This document shows, piece by piece, positions 8,844 through 18,924 of a DNA stretch of 32,987 nucleotides. The notes under the pieces were generated by a model. The model did no database searches and was not told the DNA's origin. It saw nothing but the letters and a program-made list of their open reading frames with translations. Source of the DNA: Auritidibacter sp. Marseille-P8566. GTDB lineage: Bacteria > Actinomycetota > Actinomycetes > Actinomycetales > Microbacteriaceae. A program made the position numbers and the translations under genes. Every line of letters begins with the position of its first letter. The stretch's first letter is position 1. The stretch covers positions 1 to 32,987 of the forward strand of contig CAMAQN010000007.1 in the NCBI GenBank assembly GCA_945860535.1, given 5' to 3'.

Positions 8844-10156
8844 GTGACGCGGTTTCCATCTAGCTGGACTTGCTTGTAATCACCAGATGCCACAAGATCG
8901 CGAAGTCTCTCAAAGCCATCGAATACCTCGGTGTAGCTGGTGGCTAGCGGTGAGATTGCCAATCGAATAGCTCCCGGTTCGCGGTAGTCGGGAATCACGT
9001 TCTTTAGCCTTCTAAGGGCAACCGCTATTTGCTTGGCATCTTTGTGAATCACGATGATATGCCCACCGCGCTTTTTGGAATCGCGCGGAGTTCCCAGAGT
9101 GAAGCCAAGTGGTGCCAACCAAGCATCAAAGAGTTCAATCATCAGATCGGTGCCCTTGGCAGCCTTGTCTTGAATTCTCTCGATGCCGGCTTCAGCGATC
9201 ATTTCAAATGCAACCTCAACACCGCGGATTCCAATGATGCTCGGGCTGGCAATTTGAAAGCCGCGAATGCCCTCGGCCTTTTCGTAGAACGGACCCATTT
9301 CAAACTGTCGATCATTCGAGAACCAACCCTGAATAGGGATGCGCAACTGGTCCTGCAGTTCTTTACGGATAAACATCCAGCCCGGTGAGCCAGGGCCTGA
9401 GTTGCCATATTTATAAGTGCAGCCGACAGCTAAATCAACGCCATTTGCATCGAATTGAAGGTCAATGGCACCGGCCGCGTGAGAGCAGTCCCAAATCACT
9501 AGCGCTCCGTACTTTCGAGCGACATCGGTAATTCCCTTGATGTCAGGCCTGCCACCAGAGCGGTACTGGATCGCCTGCAGGGTTACGAACGCAACATCAT
9601 CACTGAGGTGCTTTTCAAGCTCCTGTGGGCTGATTAGTTCGCAGTCATGTTCGACATCAACAGCACCAGGACCACCAAGGCCATCGTTATTCAAGGTAAT
9701 TAGGTTCAGCCCTAATTGCTCCGCGATGCCAGCCAAGATGTAGCGATCGGTTGGGAAATTGGCTGAGTCGATGATTACGGTTTTGCGTCCAGGTCTAGCT
9801 TTCAGCGCAGCCATGCAGAGTTGGTAGAAATTCACGCTCGTGGTGTCACACACCAGGGTCTGACCATCGGTGGTGCCAAGCACGCTTCTGGCCAAAAGAT
9901 TTCCAGCTGGCTGTGCCTGGTCAATCCAATGACTCCAGCCATCGACCAATTCCGGCGCCCACTCATTGAGCAGGAAGTGGTTTATGACCTCAACCGTTTT
10001 CTTGGGAAGTCGCCCTAGGGAATTGCCATCTAGGTAGCAAAGATTTGGGTCGGTTATGACAAATTGCTCTTTGTAATGTGCCAGTGGGTCGGCAAGATCG
10101 AGCTTTTCTGCAAAGCTTCGTTGCGTTGCCGAGGACTGGTTTTGGGCCGCACTCAT
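8840..10156 (-). CDS. kynU: Kynureninase
   Basis: PLP enzyme that cleaves kynurenine to anthranilate and alanine. 438 aa with the expected landmarks: YLDGNSLGRLPK (41-52), SANFPTDRYI (131-140), the cofactor-binding D223 and H226 in IWDCSHAAGA, and PLP lysine K249 in GCTYKYGNSGPGSPGW. It is first in a two-gene unit with kynA and has its own leaderless promoter squeezed between its ATG and the stop of the upstream ABC exporter. It could supply anthranilate, or use tryptophan as a source of alanine and nitrogen; the sequence does not decide. Confidence 0.96.
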   Translation of the reverse strand: MSAAQNQSSATQRSFAEKLDLADPLAHYKEQFVITDPNLCYLDGNSLGRLPKKTVEVINHFLLNEWAPELVDGWSHWIDQAQPAGNLLARSVLGTTDGQTLVCDTTSVNFYQLCMAALKARPGRKTVIIDSANFPTDRYILAGIAEQLGLNLITLNNDGLGGPGAVDVEHDCELISPQELEKHLSDDVAFVTLQAIQYRSGGRPDIKGITDVARKYGALVIWDCSHAAGAIDLQFDANGVDLAVGCTYKYGNSGPGSPGWMFIRKELQDQLRIPIQGWFSNDRQFEMGPFYEKAEGIRGFQIASPSIIGIRGVEVAFEMIAEAGIERIQDKAAKGTDLMIELFDAWLAPLGFTLGTPRDSKKRGGHIIVIHKDAKQIAVALRRLKNVIPDYREPGAIRLAISPLATSYTEVFDGFERLRDLVASGDYKQVQLDGNRVT

Positions 10157-10162
10157 GGCCCA

Positions 10163-10168
10163 ACTCTA
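10163..10168 (-). promoter_or_regulatory. -10 box of leaderless kynU promoter
   Basis: Minus-strand TAGAGT, then TGGGCC, then the ATG at 10156. It lies directly before the stop codon (10172) of the exporter gene on the same strand, so kynU can be transcribed separately from it. Confidence 0.6.
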
Positions 10169-10171
10169 CAA

Positions 10172-11950
10172 CTAGACCAGTAGCTGGTGCTTCGCAAGCT
10201 CCGCATAGAGCGGAGTGGACTTGACAAGCTCAGAGTGGGTTCCTGAGCCAACCACCTTGCCGCGTTCTAAAACAATGATTTGGTCGCTGTCGACAACGGT
10301 TGAGAGCCTGTGAGCAATGACAATCAGGGTTCGGTTTTTAGCAACCGCATCAATGGCTTCGCGCATGCGCTGCTCGTTCGGCCCATCAAGTGCGCTGGTT
10401 GATTCATCAAGCAACAGAATCGGGGGAGCAGCAAGCAGAGCCCTTGCGATCGCAAGTCTTTGCCGCTCTCCTCCTGAGAGCATGATTCCGTTTTCGCCAA
10501 CCTCGGCATCAAGACCTGAGGCATCACGGTTTAGCACCTCGGTGAGATTCACCATATCCAAAACCTGTCGAAGATCCTCATCGGTAGCTTCGGCGCGACC
10601 CAGCAGCAGGTTCTCTCGAATCGATCCGGCTAGTACAGGAGCGTCTTGCTCGACATAACCAATCTGCGAGCGCAGGGTCTCTAGAGACATCTCTTTTACG
10701 CGCTGACCGTCGAGCAGAATCTCACCCGAAGTTGGTTCGTAGAACCGCTCGATTAGCGAGAAGATGGTGGATTTTCCAGCACCGGATGGTCCAACCAAGG
10801 CAACCCTGGAGCCGCGGGGAATCTGAAAAGAAACGTTCTCCAGGATGGGTTTTGATTCTTCGCCTTCGGCAGCTTCGTAGTTGAAGCCAATCTCTGCGAA
10901 CTCCACCGCGTTGTCACCCTGGCGGACTAGACCGCCCTGTCCCTGATCTTCTTCGTCAATAACCATGATCTCTTGGATGCGAGCAAGAGCACCAAGTGCG
11001 CTCATAACGGACGAGTAAGCACCGAAGGCAGAAATTAACGGTCCAACCATGAAGAACAGCAAGATTACGAAGGTAACCAAGCTGGATATTGAGGTCGCAC
11101 CGGTGGCAACGCGAAGACCGCCTAGTCCAAGCACCACAATGAATGCGGTGTTGAAAGCAATCTGTGCGATTGGAGCCACGATCGCACTTAGCTTTGCAAT
11201 CTTGACGCCCTGGTTATAAGCGGCAATCGCATCCTTGTCGATTGCCTCTGCCTCTCGAGTCTCGGCGCGGGCAGCTCTAATGGTTCGAATCGCTCCTAGT
11301 GCTCGCTCAACCGATGCGCTCATGGCACCGACCTTTTGCTGAGCCTTTGTAGTTGCGCTTCGCAACTTACGGCCAGTCATTGCGATCGCGGCAACGGCAA
11401 CAAAAACCACCAACAAGGTAGAACCCAAAAGAATCGGGTCAATAAATGCCATCACGATAATCGCGCCAAAGAACTGCAGCATGCCGCCAACCGCGTCGAC
11501 CAAACCTTGGGTTAGCACCGACTTTAGAAGGGTAGAGTCAGCGCCAACTCTGGAAACTAGATCTCCAATGCGGCGGCGGTCATACTCTTTGATTGGAAGG
11601 CGTAGCAGCCTGGAAACCAGCTTTCTCCTGGTGCCAAGCACCACGCCCTCACCGGTTCGATAGAGCAAGAAGAATTGAAAACCATTGATCAAAGCGGCGC
11701 TCACCAAAAGCACAACTATGCCAATGGCCAAATTCGTAAATTCCTTACCCTCTTCAACCGCAGAGATAACCTGACCCATCAAAAGCGGCTGGCCGAGCGA
11801 GAGCAGTGAGGTGAAAATCGAGAGAACCAGGGCAACAATTAGTGCCTTTTTGTGATCTAAGAGGTAGGGGGTGAGGTCGCTGAGTTTTGCTCTAGGGCCC
11901 TTGTATTCTCTGGACCTTGGGTTCTCGGTTGGGTCGCGGTAATCGCTCAA
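10172..11950 (-). CDS. ABC exporter, full half-transporter (permease plus ATPase)
   Basis: 592 aa: a hydrophilic N-terminus, six membrane helices between about 35 and 320, then the ATPase domain. Walker A is GPSGAGKST (387-395), signature LSGGERQ (491-497), Walker B ILLLDE (511-516), and IAHRLSTV carries the switch histidine. All motifs are canonical, so it can work as a homodimer, unlike the exporter at the left edge. The start is TTG, two bases after the stop of the methyltransferase gene, with an AGAGGCG-like ribosome binding site inside that gene's end; the two are therefore one transcript. The exported substrate is unknown. The link to a DNA-methyltransferase-like gene is unusual and not explained by family knowledge. 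Confidence 0.93.
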   Translation of the reverse strand: MSDYRDPTENPRSREYKGPRAKLSDLTPYLLDHKKALIVALVLSIFTSLLSLGQPLLMGQVISAVEEGKEFTNLAIGIVVLLVSAALINGFQFFLLYRTGEGVVLGTRRKLVSRLLRLPIKEYDRRRIGDLVSRVGADSTLLKSVLTQGLVDAVGGMLQFFGAIIVMAFIDPILLGSTLLVVFVAVAAIAMTGRKLRSATTKAQQKVGAMSASVERALGAIRTIRAARAETREAEAIDKDAIAAYNQGVKIAKLSAIVAPIAQIAFNTAFIVVLGLGGLRVATGATSISSLVTFVILLFFMVGPLISAFGAYSSVMSALGALARIQEIMVIDEEDQGQGGLVRQGDNAVEFAEIGFNYEAAEGEESKPILENVSFQIPRGSRVALVGPSGAGKSTIFSLIERFYEPTSGEILLDGQRVKEMSLETLRSQIGYVEQDAPVLAGSIRENLLLGRAEATDEDLRQVLDMVNLTEVLNRDASGLDAEVGENGIMLSGGERQRLAIARALLAAPPILLLDESTSALDGPNEQRMREAIDAVAKNRTLIVIAHRLSTVVDSDQIIVLERGKVVGSGTHSELVKSTPLYAELAKHQLLV

Positions 11951-11951
11951 G

Positions 11952-12788
11952 TTACGCCTCTAGTCTGATCATTGGGTCACCAAAGATCGCCTCGTTGAGC
12001 AGGTAATTCAGCTCGGGCAGAGCAAGTGCTCTTGTGTATGAGGTGTTCAGTGTGAACCTCTCATAATCTAACCCTTCAATGACCTCAAATACTCGGGCAT
12101 CGGAAACTGTGAGGAACATCAAAGTTGTGTTTGCAGCCCGTGGGAAGTCCCGGTAAACCTTGCCGCAGCCAAAGCCAAAGACCCTGATTGCCAAATCCGC
12201 TGCCTCGGGACTGCACTTTTTTACCAAGCCCTGATCTTCGACCTTAACCCTGGGGCGAAGATCAGCGCGCTTCTCCCAGATTTGAAAACAGGTCCGCAGG
12301 TCATTGCTGGTGCCAATTCGAACACCGGAGTCGGTCACGTAGTTCACGGCAACATCGTGATCGGAAGCCAGGTGAAAACGGCGATCAAGCCGATTCTGCA
12401 CCGACCACTTTCTCCATGACCTCGGGACCAAGAAGGCGATGAAGTCGCTGTGCTCAGCGGCGTGATTGAAAAACGGAATCGACAGCGAGTTGTTTCGCCC
12501 AAAGGGGGGATTCGAAACCGTAACCAAGTTCTCACCCTTGGGGATGTATTTTAGAAAGTCGGCCTCTTGAACCCCTGGATGCTTAGGGTAAAGGTCAACC
12601 GCCTCAATGGACTTAGCCCCCAGTTGACTCAGAGCATCAATGAAAGCGCCATTGCCACCGGCGGGCTCCAAGAAGCTGTGGTCGATGCCTGTAACCGCGA
12701 GAAGCTGCGTGCTCAATTCAAGTGCTAGGTCTATAGGGGTGTAATACTGCTCCACCCCGGTCTTACGACGGTTACCCAGCTTCTCCAT
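11952..12788 (-). CDS. N6-adenine methyltransferase-like protein, solitary
   Basis: 278-aa class I SAM-dependent methyltransferase. QYYTP (14-18) fits motif X, FLEPAGGNGAFI (39-50) is the SAM-binding motif I, the acidic residue in AVDLY (63-67) fits motif II, and NPPFGR (93-98) is the catalytic motif IV of N6-adenine or glutamine-type enzymes. The X-I-IV order matches gamma-class N6-adenine DNA methylases, but the protein is short, leaving about 180 residues after NPPF for target recognition. No restriction endonuclease or specificity subunit is near. It is the first gene of a unit with the ABC exporter and has a leaderless promoter. Alternative: an RNA or protein methylase that shares the NPPF motif. 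Confidence 0.72.
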   Translation of the reverse strand: MEKLGNRRKTGVEQYYTPIDLALELSTQLLAVTGIDHSFLEPAGGNGAFIDALSQLGAKSIEAVDLYPKHPGVQEADFLKYIPKGENLVTVSNPPFGRNNSLSIPFFNHAAEHSDFIAFLVPRSWRKWSVQNRLDRRFHLASDHDVAVNYVTDSGVRIGTSNDLRTCFQIWEKRADLRPRVKVEDQGLVKKCSPEAADLAIRVFGFGCGKVYRDFPRAANTTLMFLTVSDARVFEVIEGLDYERFTLNTSYTRALALPELNYLLNEAIFGDPMIRLEA

Positions 12789-12794
12789 GGGAGA

Positions 12795-12800
12795 AAGATA
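12795..12800 (-). promoter_or_regulatory. -10 box of leaderless methyltransferase promoter
   Basis: Minus-strand TATCTT, then TCTCCC, then the ATG at 12788. This supports the chosen start and makes this gene the head of the methyltransferase-exporter transcript. Confidence 0.6.
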
Positions 12801-12892
12801 TCAAGGTTCTGAAGATAAAACTTGTGTGGTTCCCAGACGCTTATTAGGCAGCCCTTTGATAACCTATAGAGCTGCCCTGATTTGGGCCTGAA

Positions 12893-13459
12893 ATGGAGAC
12901 AAAGTTGTCGAACGGTGCGCTCTATGACGCGACATGGAACGTGTTTTTCAAGATGCACTTTGGCAAGATCTACCAGGTCATGCTCTCAAGTTCACTTGGA
13001 CCGATGGATGTGGCTCTAGGTGAAATCTCATGGGCACTTCTCAGGGGGGCCACCTACTCGATCGGCTTTATGGCGATTGTTACGCCCCTGGGGCTGGTTA
13101 CCAGTGCCTGGGGCTTGCTGGCGATTCCAGCTGCGACTGTGATTGCTTTTGGTTTTGCATCGGTTGGTATGGCGATTACTTCATACATGAAGAACTTCCA
13201 GCAGATGAACTGGATCAACTTCTTCCTGCTTCCGATGTTCCTGTTCTCCGGAACCTTCTTCCCGGTTAGCGTTTACCCGGACTGGATTGAGGTCATCGTG
13301 AAAGCGCTGCCACTTTGGCAGGGAGTTGACCTGGTCAGATCATTGATGCTGGGAGTGATTGACCTCAGCGTGCTGGGACACATCGCTTCCTTTGTGGTGA
13401 TGATTGCCCTTGGCTTGAGCTTCACAACCGTGAGACTCAAGGCTTTGTTTATGCGTTAG
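12893..13459 (+). pseudogene. N-terminally truncated ABC-2 type permease
   Basis: The 188 visible residues match the C-terminal two thirds of ABC-2 (NodJ/DrrB-like) permeases: SNGALYDATWNVFFKMHFGK, then PLGLVTSAWGLLAIPAA, LLPMFLFSGTFFPVSVYPDW and PLWQGVDLVRSLMLGV. Family members usually have about 250-270 aa, so roughly the first 70 residues with the first helices are missing. A TGA lies in frame at 12878-12880, just before the ATG, and only about 100 bp separate it from the divergent methyltransferase. The partner ATPase normally encoded upstream is absent. The remaining frame is intact, so the decay is recent or a shortened protein is still made. No convincing ribosome binding site or TANNNT-N6 box precedes the ATG. 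Confidence 0.62.
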
Positions 13460-13493
13460 TTTGGCGCGATCGCGAATCGTTGAGAAAAGGCGA

Positions 13494-13952
13494 CTAGCGC
13501 AGGTTGGCCATCGCCAAGGCAGCTTGAACAGCTTCCTTGCCTTTATCTTCCTTGGACCCCTCTAAGCCAGCTCTTGCAAGTGCTTCGCTCACGTTGTTCA
13601 CAGTCAGCAGTCCAAACCCAATTGGAATTGCGCGGTCAAGCTGAACTCTGGTGAGGCCTTCGGTGGCGGCGTTACATACAAAATCAAAGTGCGGGGTTTC
13701 GCCCCTAATAACGACTCCGAGCGCAATCACTACGTCAGCGCCTTTTTCGGCTGCCCAGTTGGCTGCCAATGGCAACTCGAATGCGCCAGGTACGGTTTGT
13801 TGGATTACTTTGGTGGCGCCGGACGCTTCCAGCTCACGGAGAGCTCCCGCAACTAATCCATCCATAATCTGTTTGTGCCAGCTTGAAGAGATAACGTAAA
13901 TTTTCTTACCCGCCGCGCTAGAACGCAGTTCGGGAGCACCTGATCCACTCAC
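13494..13952 (-). CDS. ribH: 6,7-dimethyl-8-ribityllumazine synthase
   Basis: Condenses the butanone phosphate made by RibBA with the ribityl pyrimidine made by the RibD route to form lumazine, the riboflavin synthase substrate; family members assemble into pentamers or 60-mer shells. 152 aa, normal length. VPGAFELPLAANW and VIALGVVIRGETPHFDFVCN are the active-site segments, the latter with the catalytic histidine. It starts at a GTG two bases after the ribBA stop and is the last gene of the riboflavin operon. It converges on the truncated ABC-2 permease with a 34-bp gap that contains a CGCGATCGCG palindrome (13465-13474) but no clear terminator. Confidence 0.96.
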   Translation of the reverse strand: MSGSGAPELRSSAAGKKIYVISSSWHKQIMDGLVAGALRELEASGATKVIQQTVPGAFELPLAANWAAEKGADVVIALGVVIRGETPHFDFVCNAATEGLTRVQLDRAIPIGFGLLTVNNVSEALARAGLEGSKEDKGKEAVQAALAMANLR

Positions 13953-13954
13953 GG

Positions 13955-15187
13955 TTACAGGCTAGCTGGAAATTGGTGTCCCATGCGCTCGCGTTTTACC
14001 TGCAGGTAACCGGTGTTCTCTGCGGCAAGACCTACGATCAAAGGAACAGTCTCATTTACCGGAATACCCGCTTCAATCAAGAAATCGCTCTTAGCTGGGT
14101 TGTTGGTCATTAGACGGACACTCTTGATACCGAGGTCGTGCAGGATCGCAACAGCTGCGCCGTACTCACGAGCCTCGGAAGGAAGTCCCAGGGCCAGGTT
14201 GGCATCGACGGTGTCGAGACCCTTTTCCTGAAGTGCATAGGCCTTGAGCTTGTTAAGTAGTCCAATTCCGCGACCTTCTTGACCGCGCAGGTAAATAACA
14301 ACGCCACCGTTTGGGTCTGCGGTTGCAGCGTCCATTGCAGAATCTAGCTGTGGGCCACACTCACACTTGAGTGAGCCGAATGCCTCGCCGGTGATGCACT
14401 CTGAGTGCAGTCGGACAAGTACGTTCTCGCCGGTTGGGTTACCGGAAATCAATGCCACGTGGTCGGCGGTGGTTTCAACGTCGTAGTAGCCGCGGAGTCT
14501 GAAGTCTCCGTGGGTGGTAGGAACGTTTGCTTCGGCCTCGAATCGGATGCGGTTGGCAGGCTGAGTCTGCTTAAACTCGCGACGCGATAGGTGGTCCTTT
14601 AGGTTTGCAATGGTGGTCATAGGTATGTCAAACCGCTTAGCGGTATCCAATAATTCCCCAAATCTCATCATTGTTCCGTCGTCATTAACCATCTCGGCCA
14701 TTAGGCCTACCGGTTGAAGACCTGCCAAGAGCAATAAATCAACCGCAGCTTCGGTGTGACCAGAGCGTTCTAAAACACCACCTGGCACCGCGCGAAGTGG
14801 CAAAACGTGACCTGGACGAATAAGTGATTCAGCCTTGGAGTTTGGGTCTGCCAGTACTCGACCGGTAAGGGCTCGCTCGGCAGCGCTGATTCCGGTTGAG
14901 GTTCTGCTGGCAGCATCCACGCTTACGGTGTAGGCGGTGTGGTGAGGATCTTCGCTGTTGATCCACATCAAGGGCAATTCCAGCTGGTTAGCTCGGTCCC
15001 TGCTCATTGGTGCGCAGATGTAACCGGAGGTGTAGCGAATCATCCACGCCAACCACTCTTGGGTGGCGAATTCGGCAGCGATAATTGCGTCGCCCTCGTT
15101 CTCGCGGTCCTCGGCATCTGATACCAGAACCGGCTTGCCAGCCTGCAGGGCTGCAATTACCTCTTCAATGCTTGAAAGTTGACTCAT
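13955..15187 (-). CDS. ribBA: 3,4-dihydroxy-2-butanone-4-phosphate synthase / GTP cyclohydrolase II
   Basis: Fusion enzyme that supplies both precursors of riboflavin. The N-terminal half (about 1-200) is the DHBP synthase: DAEDRENEGD (24-33) holds the acidic metal site, and RPGHVLPLRA and ERSGHTEAAVDL the substrate loop. The C-terminal half is GTP cyclohydrolase II: zinc cysteines C264, C275 and C277 in HSECITGEAFGSLKCECG and the EGRGIGLLNKL arginine loop. All key residues are present, so both halves look active. The ATG overlaps the ribE stop as ATGA. The 410-aa length is normal for actinobacterial RibBA. Confidence 0.96.
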   Translation of the reverse strand: MSQLSSIEEVIAALQAGKPVLVSDAEDRENEGDAIIAAEFATQEWLAWMIRYTSGYICAPMSRDRANQLELPLMWINSEDPHHTAYTVSVDAASRTSTGISAAERALTGRVLADPNSKAESLIRPGHVLPLRAVPGGVLERSGHTEAAVDLLLLAGLQPVGLMAEMVNDDGTMMRFGELLDTAKRFDIPMTTIANLKDHLSRREFKQTQPANRIRFEAEANVPTTHGDFRLRGYYDVETTADHVALISGNPTGENVLVRLHSECITGEAFGSLKCECGPQLDSAMDAATADPNGGVVIYLRGQEGRGIGLLNKLKAYALQEKGLDTVDANLALGLPSEAREYGAAVAILHDLGIKSVRLMTNNPAKSDFLIEAGIPVNETVPLIVGLAAENTGYLQVKRERMGHQFPASL

Positions 15188-15774
15188 TTGAATTGCAAAA
15201 GCCTCTCAATGTGCTTCGCGAGTACGTCCGCCTCAACGTTGACCTTGTCGCCTGGGTTCTTGTAGCCCAGGGTGGTCACTTCTAAAGTTTCTGGAATCAG
15301 CGAAACCGCAATGTGGTCTTCGCCTAGTTCGTTCACTGTCAGTGAGATGCCATCGATAGTGATGGAGCCTTTCATCACGACATACTTCATTAGGTCTGCT
15401 GGAATTCGAACCAGCACCCAGTCCCAGTTATCGCTTTTCTCACGAGAGATAACCTCGCCAACACCATCAACGTGACCCTGCACGATGTGACCGCCAAAGC
15501 GAGTTTCGTGCTGCATCGCTCGCTCTAGGTTGATGACATCGCCAACCTTTACCTCGCTCAAACTTGAACGCTTTAGGGTCTCAAGCATCACGTCTGCGGT
15601 GAAGGAAGCGCCATCGATTTCCATCGCGGTTAGGCAGGTGCCCGAGCAGCTGATCGAGTCTCCGCGCTTTAGGTCGCTGAGTACTTTGCCGCAGGATATC
15701 GTCAATCGAATGGCATCCGGCTGCTTCTCGATGGCAGAAACTCTTCCAAGCTCTTCAATGATTCCGGTGAACAT
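15184..15774 (-). CDS. ribE: Riboflavin synthase, alpha chain
   Basis: Dismutates two lumazines to riboflavin plus a ribityl pyrimidine that is recycled. 196 aa with the two related lumazine-binding barrels of the family: the first begins MFTGIIEELG, and the second has GGHIVQGHVDGVG, with a matching SLTVNELGEDHIAVSLIPET stretch near the end. The start codon overlaps the ribD stop as TAATG. Its position between ribD and ribBA fits a standard rib operon. Confidence 0.95.
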   Translation of the reverse strand: MFTGIIEELGRVSAIEKQPDAIRLTISCGKVLSDLKRGDSISCSGTCLTAMEIDGASFTADVMLETLKRSSLSEVKVGDVINLERAMQHETRFGGHIVQGHVDGVGEVISREKSDNWDWVLVRIPADLMKYVVMKGSITIDGISLTVNELGEDHIAVSLIPETLEVTTLGYKNPGDKVNVEADVLAKHIERLLQFK

Positions 15775-16799
15775 TAGGCCCTCCTGGCTCTAAGAAAAAT
15801 GTCGCTACCTAATTGCTGGATCTCAAAAATCTCCAGGCGATGCGCCTCGGCGATGTTGCCAACTCCAATGTCGCCAAGTGCCGTCTTAGGTCCACCAATT
15901 AGAGCCGGGGCAAGGTAGATCTGATACTCATCAACTAGGTTCTCGCGCTCAAACTGGCTAGCCAGGGTTGGGCCACCTTCAACCAGGAGGTGTTTCACGC
16001 CACGTGCCCAAAGGTCCGCAAGCGCATCCTCTAGATTTCTGGTTTGAAGGTGAATGGTCGGCGCTTTGTCATTAAAGATCTTGCGGTCCTGAGGTAGCTC
16101 GCGCTGGCCAATCACCACACGAATCGGCTGGTGCTCAAAGTAGCTGCCATCAGGCTTGCGAGCGGTAAGTTCCGGGTCGTCGGCCAACACGGTTCCAGTT
16201 CCAACAGCAATGCCGTCGATTTGGGACCTAGTGATATGGGTGTGCTCGCGAGATGCCGGACCTGAGATCCACTGGCTGGTGCCATCTTCAGCTGCATTTC
16301 TACCATCGAGGCTGCTTGCCCACTTCAATGTCACGAAGGTTCGCTTATTGCGATTCGCGGTTAGCCAAACTCTTATCTGGTGATCGGCTTCCTGCGAGAG
16401 GAATCCCTCAATAACTTCGATGCCGACTTCGCGAAGTGCATCAGCCCCATTGCCGGAGACATCCCCTGGATCTTGAGATGCAAAAACAACCCTGGAGATC
16501 CCCGCCGCAATCAATGCTTGCGTGCAAGGACCGGTTCTGCCGGAGTGATTGCATGGTTCGAGAGTCACTACAGCGGTTAGGTTCGCAGGCGGATTGCTGC
16601 CAAAGGTTTCGCTTAGGTTGCTAAGCGCCATGACCTCGGCGTGAGCGGTGCCGGCACCCTCGTGCCAACCCTCAGCAATGATGTTCAAATCTTCATCGAG
16701 AATGACAGCGCCGACCTGGGGGTTTACGCCGTAGGAAGGACCATTTAGGGCAAGTTCGAGTGACCTGCGCATTGCAGGTTCGAATGCTTGCTGGTTCAT
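15774..16799 (-). CDS. ribD: Bifunctional diaminohydroxyphosphoribosylaminopyrimidine deaminase / reductase
   Basis: Carries out the deamination and side-chain reduction steps of riboflavin synthesis. I chose the ATG at 16799, giving 341 aa, because an AGAGGGCGA ribosome binding site precedes it and because the upstream TTG at 16856 lies inside the riboswitch terminator hairpin. The N-terminal deaminase has zinc motif HAEVMAL and PCNHSGRTGPC; the C-terminal reductase begins near TFVTLKWASSLDGRNA and contains the NADPH-binding region and LLVEGGPTLASQF. It is the first gene after the FMN riboswitch, so the whole rib operon should be repressed when FMN is plentiful. Confidence 0.95.
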   Translation of the reverse strand: MNQQAFEPAMRRSLELALNGPSYGVNPQVGAVILDEDLNIIAEGWHEGAGTAHAEVMALSNLSETFGSNPPANLTAVVTLEPCNHSGRTGPCTQALIAAGISRVVFASQDPGDVSGNGADALREVGIEVIEGFLSQEADHQIRVWLTANRNKRTFVTLKWASSLDGRNAAEDGTSQWISGPASREHTHITRSQIDGIAVGTGTVLADDPELTARKPDGSYFEHQPIRVVIGQRELPQDRKIFNDKAPTIHLQTRNLEDALADLWARGVKHLLVEGGPTLASQFERENLVDEYQIYLAPALIGGPKTALGDIGVGNIAEAHRLEIFEIQQLGSDIFLRARRA

Positions 16800-16837
16800 T
16801 TCGCCCTCTCGGTAATCACAGACCGCGGGCGCGCGAG

Positions 16838-16860
16838 AAAAACGGGTGCAGAGCACCCAT
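16838..16860 (-). terminator. Terminator of the FMN riboswitch expression platform
   Basis: On the minus strand GGGTGC (16858-16853), loop TCT, GCACCC (16849-16844), then G and TTTTT (16842-16838). One wobble and one A-U pair can extend the stem. It begins two bases after the closing helix of the aptamer, as expected for FMN-induced transcription termination. Confidence 0.8.
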
Positions 16861-17002
16861 GTTCTTCTCCCATCCGGACTTTAACCGTCGGTACCGGAAT
16901 TTCACCGATTCAACCGCCTGAGGTCATTTAGCTGGCTGCCAAACTCCCAGTCGGGTCGCGGACTCTAACCGCCGGCTCAGATTTTCACTGACCCCGAAGA
17001 AC
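16861..17002 (-). ncRNA. FMN riboswitch (RFN element)
   Basis: Read on the minus strand this is a canonical FMN aptamer: TTCGGGGTCAGTGAAAAT, then GAGCCGGCGGTTAGAGTCCG, a variable arm, GGTGAAATTCCGGTACCGAC, GGTTAAAGTCCGGATGGG and a closing GAGAAGAAC. The terminal helix P1 is exact: GTTCTTC (17002-16996) pairs with GAAGAAC (16867-16861). It senses FMN and controls ribD-ribE-ribBA-ribH through the terminator that follows directly. Confidence 0.95.
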
Positions 17003-17015
17003 TGTGTTACCTAGA

Positions 17016-17021
17016 ACAATA
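17016..17021 (-). promoter_or_regulatory. Candidate -10 box for the riboflavin operon
   Basis: Minus-strand TATTGT would start transcription near 17009, a few bases before P1 of the riboswitch. It lies between the trpS stop and the aptamer. Readthrough from trpS is also possible because no terminator separates them. Confidence 0.4.
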
Positions 17022-17049
17022 CTTGTTTTGGCTAGAAAATTCCTTAGTG

Positions 17050-18883
<1,834 letters not shown>

Positions 18884-18924
18884 ATCTCTCGGTCCTAGAG
18901 CCATTGCGACTCAACGACTTATGG

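Noticed and set aside
12844-12880. Inverted repeat GGCAGC...GCTGCC upstream of the truncated permease
   Set aside because: Short stem with a long loop and no T-tract; not convincing as terminator, riboswitch or transposon end.
13465-13474. CGCGATCGCG palindrome between the permease remnant and ribH
   Set aside because: A single 10-bp palindrome between convergent genes without flanking T-tracts; could be chance.
16800-16856. Upstream extension of ribD to the TTG at 16856
   Set aside because: That start lies in the riboswitch terminator stem and adds residues not typical of RibD; the ATG at 16799 has a ribosome binding site.
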